DNA of 64,000 bases from Bryoerythrophyllum caledonicum (Eukaryota; Streptophyta; Bryopsida; Pottiales; Pottiaceae): the NCBI GenBank assembly GCA_963971425.1, contig OZ020516.1:14558593-14622592 (forward strand), given 5' to 3'. The notes beneath the pieces were generated by a model, which worked only from the letters and a program-made list of their open reading frames with translations, made no database searches and was not told the origin of the DNA. A program made the translations under genes and the position numbers. Below are positions 36,325 to 47,532 of this stretch, piece after piece (position 1 is the stretch's first letter; each line of letters begins with the position of its first letter).

Positions 36325-36353
36325 AAACATTGGGACAGTTTTGAAGGTCACTG
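36325..36353. repeat. Right terminal inverted repeat of the Tc1-type element
   Basis: 29 bp, complement of 34757-34785; followed by TA. Confidence 0.95.
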
Positions 36354-36774
36354 TATATATCTCCGATGTAGTTATGGAATGTTCAGTGATACAGTGCCGA
36401 AACTAATAACCACTTCATTTACAGTTGCAAAAACAGCCAATATGAAATACTCAAAAACACCCCTGAAACTACATTAATGATCACATTTAGTGTAGCATAC
36501 ACTAAATGCGAAGCCATACACTAAATGCAAAATTTGCAATTGGTGTAGTGACATAACCATACAGTAAATGTGAAAGACAACACTATATATGAATTTTAGT
36601 AAAGATTGTATCCGATTTTATTTTACTCGTGTGCATTTAGTGTATGAAAAGAAAAGAAAAGAAAAAATTATGTTCAATAAGACAAAAAACAACCATTCGG
36701 AGGAAGAACGTTGATTAAATAAAACAGAACTTGCAAGAAAAACAAGGAAAAAAAAGAAAGACCTGCAAAAAAAA

Positions 36775-37200
36775 TAATGAGGAATATTAAGAGATTCTGA
36801 GGAATATTAAGGAATTTTACGGAATATTGAGGAATATAGACAAATGTAGAGAAAATTTGTGGAATTTCGAGGAATCCTAGATAATCATGGAGATATAGGA
36901 ATCTTTTGGAGAATCTTGTGAAGAATGTTGAGAATGTGGGAGAATCTTTTGGATTGAGGAAATTGAGGAATCTTGATGCATTTTGGAGATTCTTTTGAAG
37001 ATTTCTGAAGAACTAGTAAGAATCTTGAAGAATCCTGATGGATCTTAGAGGATCTTGGAAAATCTTGAAGAATCTTTGGAAATATTGAGGAATGTTGAGG
37101 AATATTTGAAAATTTTGAAGAATATTGCATAGTAATATAAAAATATTGAAATATAAGAAATGAAACATGGAATGAAAACATTGAAAGATATGCAAGAAGA
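36775..37200. repeat. Degenerate purine-rich minisatellite
   Basis: Repeated words GAGGAATATT, GAATCTTG and GAAGAATCTT over about 420 bp. The open frames here are low-complexity (Ser/Phe/Lys) and not genes. Confidence 0.6.
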
Positions 37201-37360
37201 AGATTGAAAAATAGGAACACATAATAGTAAATGGGAACAATTAAGTCATGACGGCTGGTAGGTGCTTCATTGGGGATAGGGTGAGTTGGACATGGGGAAA
37301 AGTCAACAAGGAGAATGAAAGTATGACGACCACTAAGCGGTTGTTTGGTGGTGTCATTAA

Positions 37361-38284
37361 CCCCTAAAGGACCACGACCTAATTCGCTCTAAAACCAGTC
37401 CAAAACTGCCACTGTCAAAAAGAGACATGAAAACCACATTTTAAAGTGAATTTTGGAATTTCAACCGTAATATCTTAAAATAGACTTCCATATAAACATG
37501 ACATCAAATTTTGGTTGCAATCCACCGCACGGATTGATAGATTTTAGTGTTTAAAGTCAAAACAATGGTTCATTTTCATCCCTGCGTTGAGTAGATCAGC
37601 TGACTTTGACTTCATTTTGTATCAAATTTTTGCATTGTACAAGGTCTAAATCTTTTACCATTGTCTTAAGCATGATGTTATTTCCCAACACACCAATTTT
37701 TAGAGGTAAAAAAGGGGTGTAGCATATTCAAAACAAGTGTGCAAGGAGTGGAGGTTCAAAAATTGCCATTTCACGTTTTATTTTTTTGTGAACTACATAT
37801 GTATTCAAATGATAATCCAAACGGTCAATAGGAAGGTTTTCACCATATATTGTTGTTGAAAAAAACAAAAGTGAAAAATATAGAGATCTCTAGGTTTTAT
37901 GTAGAAAAGATGAAGTTATTTTCCCCCGTTGCCCGACAATGTGTAAAAATGTTTGACTTGGAATAAAATGCCTTTTTACACTAAAGACAAGATTTTTTTT
38001 TGAAAATTTCTAAATAAGGAAATATTCTTTATATGTGTGAAAAATCTCAATGTCAATAGAAACTTTTGTCAAAAATTTTGGAGGTGCCCGAAGTCCCACT
38101 TTTGGCTTTAAGTGGTACTAACTTTCAAACCACATATCCAAAAAAAATTAAAAAAATATCTCCACGAAGCTCTTATCAGATCCTATCTTGAAAAAAAAAT
38201 CAATTAAAAAGGATTTTTTTTCGAATAGTAGGTACATGCCCAAAATCCAAAATGACCCCGGGGGGACGTTTGGTCCTTTAGGGG
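37361..38284. mobile_element. TTAA-flanked element, 924 bp (copy A)
   Basis: Inverted ends CCCCTAAAGGACCA at 37361-37374 and the complement at 38271-38284, each bordered by TTAA (37357-37360, 38285-38288). This fits a piggyBac-like duplication. The interior is non-coding and resembles copy B at 54889-56295 in the opposite orientation, for example around AACAATATATGGTG. Confidence 0.65.
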
Positions 38285-38390
38285 TTAATGACATTGGCAT
38301 CTAACACTAATTGCAAACTTGTTCACAAATAGTGTGCTAAAGTAATTACACTATTCGCGCTCATACACTAAATGTGATCTTTAGTGTAGT

Positions 38391-39246
38391 GCTTATATAA
38401 TATAGTCAGCACCTTGTACATCCCAAAAAGAAGACAAGCTTGAAATGGTGCCAAGTGTGGGATTGATATTGTAACGATCCTACTTTACAAATTGAAAGTA
38501 TGTCTTGAATACATCTAAATTTTGGCACCCAAGACATTTGTAGTCTCTCTCCTTAACAGAGCAATTCGAGCCTACAAACCTGCAAGAATCAAGTGTTTGC
38601 TGGGAATAGTGCAACGAAGTACATCGTAGTGATATCGCGACTGATATCGCTCCGAGACTCGGGTGCTACTGCTTTGATACCATGAACTCACAAGCAATAC
38701 TTCGGAGAATCAGAATGTAGACCTAAGTTACTCAACAATCTTGAAGTCAGAGGAGAAAAAAAGCACTTACTGAAGTCAATTGTGAGCTCCAAAACACGCT
38801 GAGATTGTGCATGTTGCAAACCTACCACTATGATACAAATGACGATGCTTGTAACACAGAACTTATCCACAAAACCTCAGGGAAACAATAATTCTCCATG
38901 GAAAAAACTTACTCTTCAAAATGTGATCAAATCCTTGGCATACTCCGACCTTCAGGCTATCATCCTCATGGAATTTGAGGAACACGGGCTCCTTCGCCAA
39001 CTCCTTCAGGAACTTCAAGCACGGCTAGTTCTGTTGCAATCGGTTCCACACCACAAGCAATACTCCAACAGCTTCGTCAAGGAAGCTTGATAGGTGGAAG
39101 TGTGATAAATCGCATCTTCGTCAAGAGAAGCAAAGTGAAGCAAACAACTGATCACCAAATAGCAAATGCCGATCACAATTTCGTAAAATGCAAAATCTCA
39201 CAATAGAGCAGAAAACTGGCTGACGTCGAATGTTAAATACCACATC
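38391..39246. other. Intergenic; possible retroelement primer-site relic
   Basis: At about 38671-38682 the minus strand reads TGGTATCAAAGC, one base from the usual tRNA-iMet primer site TGGTATCAGAGC, and directly before it CTTGTGAGTTCA ends in CA like an LTR. No second LTR or coding remnant is seen, so this is only a hint. No gene is seen. Confidence 0.3.
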
Positions 39247-40723
39247 TCAAGCTTCACTCTCATCTTCCAATAGCACTCGCATGAAATCTTGTTCGGCCTT
39301 AAAGTCTTCATATGATGCTGAGGTAGAGCTTCCCTGAAAATCTATAAACTTTGGTGCCCCCTGGGATATAAGAACATGCTCCAGCTTTACATCGTTGTGC
39401 AATATTCCATGATTATGAATATCATCCAACGCCTCTAAGACTTGCTTCTTCAGCCTACGTGTCAATGGTGAAGTCCCAAGCTTGGAAATCCCTTCGTCTT
39501 CGTCTGATAAAGCCATGAATACCATGTTACAGTGGGCCATGCATCCCACTGCATATAGAACTGGCACACACTTCCCTTGAAGCGGTTTCAAATACTTGTA
39601 GCCTAGTTGTTCTGTAACAAATGCCTCTCTCGCCCCCTTTATCCGAAAATCAAAGAATTTAATTGCTGCAGGTAAACATCCTCCAAGCACTCCCTCCAGC
39701 ACATTGCCATATGTCCCCATTCCAACTATTCGCCCAGTCAAACCCAAATCCTCAAGCTCATAGTCAGGTAAGAAACTAAAGGCATCTGGAGTATAGAAAC
39801 CAACAGAGAAATGTGAAAGCTCAACTTCAACAAATCTCTTTGTGCCTCTTCTTGAACAGTTTCCACCTGCCTCCAAGCCAATTCTGCTCTGTGGATGCGT
39901 CCTTTTCCTTCCCCTAGCACTTGTACTAGTCACTCGAGGTAGCATCATGATGTAGCCCCGTTTAGGAGTAAAAGGAACAGATGCTCTTGGTAACAGCTGC
40001 TTCACATTTCTCTCTTCATGTGCACGAAAAAAAAAAAAAAAAATGCAATCAATGGAGATTCACCAACTAAAATAGTTGGTGAAAACTCTAGGGTCTTGTC
40101 CATCACATTGTCTGCTCTCCTAAAAAATATGGTTTGATTGTAATTTGAGATGAAACCATACTTACTTTCATCTAAAATCATATCTCCATAAAGCTGTTGC
40201 ACTGTCTCTATTGTTTTTGCTCCCTTCCTTGTATCTTGCAACACCTCAAGTAGATTATCTGCCCCTTGAACTTCCCATTGCCGAGGACCCTTTGCCTCCC
40301 CATTTCCATATACTCTGTGTGATAACTCCATCCGCTCTCCTATACCTTGTGGGGCAGATAAATCAAGGATAACCATATCTGTGTAACTGTAACTGCGACC
40401 ACTTCCACCTGATCTGAAGGCGAATGAGATATGTAGGTGAGCAGCCAATATCCTAACAACTGGGAAAAGAAGGGTTTCCAACGCACCTTTTACACCAACC
40501 TCATCAACACATGGAGCTAAAGGATAGTGGTTTGTTGGAGACACATACTCTGGTGTCTCATTGTCCAACATTAGGAGAAGGGCATCGACATCCTCTTTAA
40601 AGTTTGGCCACTCCTTCAAATTCTCGAACGTTCTTGCAGACAAAGGTTCTGTCAGGGTGCTTGAGCGACGTTGGGAGGTTCGCACAGGGAGCTCTGACAT
40701 TCTAGACTCCGCTAACTGCCTGG
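39247..40723 (-). CDS. Protein-kinase-like gene (Crinkler/FunK1-type), frame broken at a T17 tract
   Basis: First ATG at 40700; the exon may begin at 40723 after an acceptor CCTTACAG. N-terminal half: EWPNFKEDVDALLLMLDNET, QGADNLLEV, then IETVQQLYGDMILDESKYGF and ISNYNQTIFFRRA. This arrangement is typical of the region before the kinase lobe in Crinkler/FunK1-type proteins. C-terminal half: glycine loop GRIVGMGTYGNVLEG, Lys in AAIKFFDF, a catalytic loop HNDVKLEHVLI (HxD with Asn in place of Arg) and FIDFQGSS in place of DFG. The halves are in different frames, joined by a run of 17 T (plus A, 40027-40043), so a one-base indel or a sequencing slip separates them. Ends TGA at 39247. Substrate and role are unknown; it may be a pseudogene. 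Confidence 0.6.
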
Positions 40724-40731
40724 CTGTAAGG

Positions 40732-41023
40732 CGATTTGACAGGACGTCCCCCACGCTCAGACTTACCGGGTGGGGAACGAGGTGGTGGGGCCAAAACCTA
40801 GCCCCTATTTTGTTTTTGAATGACGCCCTAAATTTAGCCAAGGGAGGACCTACAAACTAAATTGGGGCCGTAGGCCTCAATTTTGTTTAAAAAAAAGCCA
40901 TAAAAAGCCAAAAAAAACCTCTGACCCCCCCAAAATGGGAGGGCCAGAAAAATGAGGGCATGCAATTAAGACGGGGGCCCACCTTGGGTAAGTCCGAGTG
41001 TGGGGGATGTCCTGTCCGCGCCG
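40732..41023. mobile_element. 292-bp MITE with 8-bp target duplication
   Basis: CTGTAAGG occurs at 40724-40731 and again at 41024-41031. Between them the ends are inverted and related over about 35 bp (GACAGGACGTCCCCCACGCT against GGACAGGACATCCCCCACAC). An 8-bp duplication suits a hAT-type non-autonomous element. It lies at the 5' side of the kinase-like gene. Confidence 0.75.
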
Positions 41024-42005
41024 CTGTAAGGGGTACAAAGATAAAATTTTCCATTTCAACCCAACTACACAACTGGTTCACCTTTTTAAGCCTGCATAAA
41101 CAACCTAGGCCCCAGTGTAGTGCAAATAACATCTACCACAGCCTGCATAAACAACCTCGATCATGAATACAACTCAAAATGACCAGGTTCCTCAACCGAG
41201 AACTCCAGAACCCTGAACCTTGGACCACTAGAGAAAATAGACACTAAACCCTAGGAAAATGCGCGAACAGGAAAAAAATGAAACTGCGATTTCATGCGCG
41301 AACTGAAACTTGTCGCCCTTGGACAGATCCACGCTCCTCCAAACCTGGAGAAAGGATGAGAAACTTCAGTACAAGAAGAAAATGGAATCTTAATGAGAGA
41401 TGAAGTTTGAGAGATAAATGAGCGGATTGCTTATTTCCTTCAACTCGGTGCACAACAAGGGCACAAAAGAGATATATCAAAGTATGCAAGGAGAAGAAGT
41501 AACAAGTTTGTAATATCAAGTAGGGTTTGCCCACTATATACAAGGGAATACCAAAGATAGAAAGTAAAAGTCCTTCTCTACTATTGGTCCATGAGATCCT
41601 TTTACCAAAGTAAACTCTAGTTAACTATGTGTAGAGCGTATTAATAGAATATTTATCTCAAGACTCCTCCTCGCTCAACACAACATTTGTATCAAGTTAC
41701 CTCATTAAAAACTATTTCATGTTCCAGGTTTTAAGTTAATACTAGTATATTGACCTGATGGGCCCAAGGACAATCCGTCAATGAAGTACACGTACATTTG
41801 GAAATGACCTAATTCCAAAACAAAGTCTCAAAATTCCTAAATTAAAAAGCAAAAAGTAAAAAGTTTTCATCCGGATTGTTTTTCATCGGGATCGTTTTTC
41901 ATTGGGATCATTCTTCATCCTGAATTCTACTGTAGATAGAGATATCAGCTTTATCCTATCCTATATCCTATATCTCTCTTAATAATTGATTGTGCCTGAA
42001 ACCCT
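41024..42005. other. Intergenic; presumed 5' part of the kinase-like gene, no exon assigned
   Basis: Contains the duplicated acceptor-like sequence and a direct repeat GCCTGCATAAACAACCT at about 41091 and 41141. The rest is A/T-rich and I see no coding motif. Confidence 0.4.
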
Positions 42006-42539
42006 GTGAAGCGACCCGGTAGATATCCGGCAGCAGCAGGAGTGGATTATGTTCTGCTCCGCGGCTGCGATGAGTGTGGAGGCCTCGGTTACGTCGATGG
42101 AGCTCATGACCTCCCCCGCCACCTGCGAATGCACTTGCAGCTGCATGTTAGGGTTCGGAGAAGACTGACATTGAGAAGAACTGATTGCAACTTAGAGTTT
42201 GACAGAACTGGAGTGGAGTGGAGTCGAGGCTTGTGCCAGAGCAGTGTTTGTAACCTAGAACACGAGGAGATTCTGCGCCTTCTGGCGGTCGACAACAGGC
42301 TCTGCGTGGAGCTTTTGTCGTTGGCGGAGTTGTACGAGCTCGCCGTGCGCGATTCCGTTGCGATGACGAAATATCCGAAAAGCAGGTATAAGCAGGCAGC
42401 CTTCTGCTTCGAGGAGCTTATTCTTGCACGGCCAACGAATGCACTATCCCACTTAGGCTATGCTGAGGGGAGTACACTACTCTGGCGTCGATTTTTGTGT
42501 TACATTGAGAGAGGTCTCATAAATATTTATACGTTTTAA
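42006..42539 (+). pseudogene. EMC2-like gene fragment (ER membrane complex TPR subunit)
   Basis: Within this 177-codon frame, YKQAAFCFEELILARPTNAL followed by SHLGYAE closely matches the most conserved TPR segment of EMC2 (MYKQAAFCYEELIL type), preceded by SLAELYE. Sequence before about 42250 and after 42490 does not match, and the frame ends IERGLINIYTF. There are no introns over the matching part and no full-length protein, so it looks like a truncated copy. EMC2 is a cytosolic scaffold of the ER membrane protein complex. Identification is from memory of the motif and moderate. Confidence 0.5.
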
Positions 42540-44040
42540 AATATTCGAGGAGTTTTTCACTTCAACCACGACGTACTAAATTTATTTTGACTTGGTTCAA
42601 TAGATTGAAGCCGGATCCTCTAGATCTAGATCAAATCTTTTCATTCTAAATCTCCTACTTGCTTGTATCTTGATCATTAGGGCTTTGCTATCCAATTGTC
42701 GTGGATGTTGATAATACCATATGCGAGATATGATAGTGACCTTAATGCCCTTATCGAATGATTGGAACTAGTAAGTAACCCTTAAATACCAGTCATGGTC
42801 TAGTTTCGAATCTAGTCCTTTGATTGAACACCAGTTCTGGACTTCCTGGAACTCCGGTTCCAGACTTAAATAATTGCTAAATGAATGAAAGAATATAAAA
42901 GAAATTCTCCCTTTAACAATAAGCAACATTATTTTAATTATGAAATACTTGTGTAAAATCAACTAAAGTTTTAGGATTTGAATCAAATGTAAATATTTCA
43001 AGATCATCATTGTATCTTATACTATATTGCATAGCATAAAATTGATGCTTGCTTGATATTTTTTTGGCTTGTCTTTAGATAGAGTATAGAATCATCTCAA
43101 CAAATTTTAAATGTCAAAAACCAACCATACAAAAAAATAATTCTAAAGGAAATTTTGGCCTTTCAAGGACTTTGCCATTTTAGGCAGGTTCATTTGATGA
43201 TAATTTTTATCACAATTTACTTTTATTTTTTATTGAAGATGTGGCTTAGCAGTAAATTCATGTAATTTTTTTATTCTTCTTACATTGGAACTTTAGATTA
43301 GAAGTTATGACAACCTTCTATAGACATTGAGATTTTGTATCCATTTACAAAATTTATTTGAGATTTAAAAAAAAAATAGTCATAATGTGATTTGCTGATG
43401 AAACCCAACAAAAAGAATGACATCAGGGTTTAGTGGGGAAGTTGGCTGCATTTTCCAGACGATTCTATTATACAATCCTTTATAAATAATTCAGAGGTAA
43501 TTCTGAATCTTGACGAAGACTAAAATCTTCCAATAAGTCTTATAGTAGCCAAGAGTATTACATTCGCTGAATACCCCATCATTAGATTTAACTTCTCCAA
43601 TATAGATAAGAAATTTATTCCATCAACAAGCATATAAATCCTTCACCAAACATCAAACAAAAACGATAGCGACTCAACACTGCAAACCAGTACAAACGTT
43701 TATAAGTGGAATAGGAACATTGTGAAACGGATGCCAAATAGCCAATGATGACATCGCGATACTCAGAGAATTTAGATCTTTATGATTCATTTCCATCGTT
43801 TGGATAATAGATCAGGGTTAGAACTCGACAGCATGTGGCGACGATGACGAAAATGACACTTTGCAAAGGTGATCTAAACAGCAGAAGATACGAAAAAAGG
43901 ATTCAAGAGCAGTGCTAGACCATGTGTGCAGATTTTACAATTTAGCTCAATGCATACCCAATGGCAGCCTTCAATGAGGAAAGGGTTTCAAGCGGCTTAC
44001 GGGTCAATGTGGATTGTCTTCAACAACTGCGAACCTGGTG
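42540..44040. other. A/T-rich intergenic stretch, nothing identified
   Basis: No open frame with recognisable motifs, no clear repeat and no RNA gene seen. It includes the 3' flank of the laccase gene at its right edge. Confidence 0.6.
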
Positions 44041-47000
44041 TCAAGCTGCTCCGACGCATGCTGGGTAGTCTGAAGGTGGAGCCTCCAGTGTCTCGTTGGT
44101 TCCAGTGCCTTCTCTGACGTAAAGGACGGTCTCCATTCCCCACGACGTGTGGATCTCGAAGTGACAATGGAAAAGCCAAACCCCTGCCTCCAGCAATACC
44201 AATGGCAAATGTAAAACTCGGGGCCAGTCTGATAATGCTAATTAATGGCAGAAAATATTCTATCACTATTTTCAGGTCACGAAATATTTTCATCTATGAC
44301 ATGAGAATCATGGGTCAATGAGATGAGAACTTAGGATAACGCCAACCAGGTCGGGTCTGCATAGGCAATTCGGTATCTGATACAAGCGAATATTGAAGTA
44401 CCTGGATTGTCTGCTCGAAATCGAAGCGCAATCCAGCCTCTATGGGGCACACCAAATGTGTTTCGCAACGGAGGGTTGACGAGGTTGAAAGTGGCCGGGC
44501 TGGTGTCTGGATCATAGTTGCCAGTTCCCCTACCCACTATGTAGAAGCTGTATCCATGCAGATGGAAGGGATGCGTCTCGAATTGAACCACATTTATGTT
44601 TTGCAGAATTATCTGCACCACATATGCCACATCGTTCGTTAGAACGCATCTGAGAGGCTCTGCCCAGCAAGGAAGGTGAAGTACACTAGCAGGCATCCCC
44701 TTTGATGAAATATATCCGGCTAACTAAATCATAAAGCGACGTGGTGGTTTAAATTCCACATGTAAGCACTGGGACTAGCAAATAACCTCAACAATGGAAA
44801 AGAAAAGAACTGGTTGAAATGACCGACCTGCACGCTGGCGTTGAAATTGATTACAGAGAGCATTGTTTCCTTTTTACTAAACCATTCAGACAATGGTAAG
44901 GCGGCTCCAGTGTAGTTGAATTTCTTTTGAGGTTCCGTAGGGAACGCCAAATTAAGAGCCGATGCTGATACGCTCTCTCCGCGGTCACGCATGTAAGCGT
45001 ATTCCAGCAAAGACCTCTTCGTGTTATTGGGTACAACGAAGGAGATGTTGTTCACAGCTCCAATAATTCGGTATTGTCCCTGGTATCCAGCAACACATTC
45101 CTTTAAGGGATGACAGCTGCTGGCGTTGTCCAAGCCATAACCGACTGTGAAAAACATATTTTTGTTCACATTTTGTGGAACAAGAAGCGTTTGATACGTG
45201 GTGTTCAGGCCCTTCTGAAGAGAGTCAAAATGTTTGCGGAAACTTGTGTCGTTGTGGGCAGGAAACGTTGGCATATGGACGGTGTCCGTATGTGAACTCC
45301 CTTCATATTCCACGAGGGCAGTAGATGGAATTTCTGGAAAGGGGACCTGCAGATTACGAAAAGAAACTGTAATGATTCTCTAGACAAGATGCATGCATTC
45401 CAGTATACTCCCTGGAAGTAATTCGACATATTACCATCTAGAATGTATTCAGCCACATGTGTATACCACTCACGAATAATATCCTGGAGTAAAACCTGGA
45501 ACCGATAATCATGAGGTACCTGCGATGAATTTCGAGACTTACGTAAGCGCGATCGGGTACCGAATATGGACTAGCGGCCATGTAGTATCTCCCTGTCGAC
45601 TGGTTTGCAGTTATTAGGGCATCTAAGGTTTGCCCAGGAGCGATAAGAACTGTGTTCACTGTGAAGGGCTCTACATAAGCAGAGTCCAACTGCACAACGT
45701 TGAGAGAATGATTGGCGACTGCGAAGAAGAGTCCAAAGTTAAGGCACGAATTCACTAATCGAAGAAGATAAGTCCGTCCTGACGTTACTTTCACTTTGTA
45801 CGCATCTGTGCATCAGAAAAAAATCCACTGTAAGAATTCTGACCAACAGATACTGTAATGCTTACAAAGTAACACCAAGCGAACCATTCTGTCCTACCTA
45901 TGTAAACCGTTCTCTTTAAATACAGTATTTCAAGTTGGGTTCTACCTTCTGAGGAAAAGTTGTATAGAAACCCCGGTTGACCATTTATGGTTAGGGCATC
46001 AGAGATGTTGTATCCTCCACCTCTAGCCAAAGCATATTCAATAAGAGCCTCCACGTTACCGTTCCACCATTCACCTGCTCCAAGACAAAATGGTATGATG
46101 CTCTCCAGCCCAACTGTAAAAATGTAAGTAGACACGTGCAACAAAATCTTATCATCACAGAAAAGGTCGATACATCTTACCAAGCATGATCGTTATATCA
46201 TGGTATGGTGAAACAAAAGGGTATTTTTGAGATTTCCGTGGTTGAAGCTCTATAGGTCCATGAATACTCGCTCGCAACCAGGATATATGTGCATGGTACC
46301 ACATTGTCCCTGTTTGATTCAGCAGTTGAAACCTGCGCAGAAAGTAATTGGCCAGGTCAGCTCCCTCCCTATGATTCTAGAGACCTATTTCTGACACGGT
46401 TTTGAGCGTGCACGATTACTAAGTGCCGACAAGTCTTGGCAAACCAATCTCATGGTGATCTATTGCTAACTCTATGCATTGAAAGTATATCCACAACCGA
46501 GCACGGCTATAAAGCAGTGCTAATACAGGAAGGACCGACGCATGTATGAATTAACATGGTCAATGTGGAAAAGATATGTTTGAATATGTGCAACAAAATC
46601 AAGCTGTACCTGTGAGAAAAATATTGATTCTGTTGGATAGGGCACATTGTTATGTAGGGCACGCCATCTGCCCAACATGTGCGCATCTGCTTCACACCAT
46701 GCCTACATATGTAGAATTGAAAGTGTTTAATGCTAACACTGAATAATATTGATGAAATTGCTGTACTTTCCAGGAATTATGATGAGAATATTGGGTCATG
46801 CTACGATCCTTTCCCTCGATCTCTTTTACAATGGATATATTTATTTTTCTGAGCTACATCAAGACACTCTCTGAGCTCAACGAGAGGCGATGCGAATTTT
46901 GTGACCAAAGAAGCTCAAATCCAGCGGGCAATGAAACTTATGTTTACTTCCAATAAAAGAGAAAACCGCAGTGAGCTTAGTGTTTCTAACCAGTGGATGG

Positions 47001-47532
47001 TGACGGGCGATGCCACACGGTTTGTCACATTAACCACGACGAAGTCTCCTTCACGGGCACGGATTACAGGACCCGGAAATTGACCGTTCACAACGATCAT
47101 CGCCTTGGTATGGTTAAGCCTTGTGAAATTAGCATAATCCAACTGCACAGGTTGAGCACATACCACGTAATGAAAAGTTAAGTGATCCATTTAGTGAAGT
47201 ACAAGCTCACAAGGCAAGCAAAAAAGATGATAGAGAAGAAAAAGTAGTACTTCATGTGAGTCATTCAGAGAGAACCCTCGTCCTAGTACTATATCAATTC
47301 TCCCCCAAAAAGCATGAATTGAATTCTTATTGGCTAGTAAACAGATCCTTTCCAAGCGAACGTGCTTGATAAGATTCCACACCGTAAAATTGTAGTAACG
47401 AGTGGTAATTTCTGAAGTGCTAGCGCAAATCACTTCCTGAGCGCAGAACATTGCCAGACAAATGAACATGAAGAGCACGCGGCAGCTTCTGGCCCCAAGA
47501 ATCTCTTCACTGTGACGACATTCGAACTCCAT
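44041..47532 (-). CDS. Laccase (multicopper oxidase), complete, nine exons
   Basis: Exons: 47532-47383, 47142-46991, 46702-46610, 46332-46181, 46074-45946, 45805-45543, 45346-44828, 44657-44402, 44183-44041. All junctions read GT-AG, total 1857 nt, 618 residues, TGA stop. The signal peptide is around RVLFMFICLAMFCAQEVICA. The four copper motifs are all present: HWHGVKQ (split across exons 2/3), MWYHAHIS, HPFHLHGYSFYIVGRG and WLFHCHFEIHTSWGM. VNGQFPGPVI and NDYDP-like GNYDPDTSPATFNLVNPPLR are typical of plant laccases. The enzyme oxidises phenolics with reduction of O2 to water in the apoplast, in lignin-like or flavonoid polymerisation. An upstream in-frame ATG (47592) would add 20 residues before the signal; I prefer 47532. 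The acceptor of exon 8 (GCAGAG before CCT) is the least certain join. Confidence 0.92.

Larger units (their letters stand above)
34757..36353 (-). mobile_element. Complete Tc1-type transposon (DD34E), 1597 bp
   Basis: Perfect 29-bp terminal inverted repeats starting CAGTGACCTTCAAAACTGTC (34757-34785 and 36325-36353), flanked by TA on both sides (34755-34756, 36354-36355), the Tc1/mariner target duplication. Inside is an uninterrupted 339-residue transposase. Partial inner copies of the terminal sequence lie at about 34953-34975 and 36140-36162, as in Tc1 elements with two transposase sites per end. All parts needed for mobility appear intact. Confidence 0.95.
36468..38390. mobile_element. CACTA-like non-autonomous element, about 1.9 kb, carrying a nested TTAA element
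   Basis: 27-bp inverted ends at 36468-36494 and 38364-38390 (25 of 27 match) share the word GATCACATTTAGTGTA. The right end reads ...TAGTG, the CACTA-type terminus. The left end has one change there and no 3-bp duplication is certain. No transposase is present. Inside are a degenerate GGAATATTGAGGAA repeat and the TTAA-flanked element 37361-38284. Confidence 0.55.

Noticed and set aside
36885..37240. Phe/Ser-rich membrane protein frames
   Set aside because: Low-complexity translation of a degenerate GGAATATTGAGG repeat.
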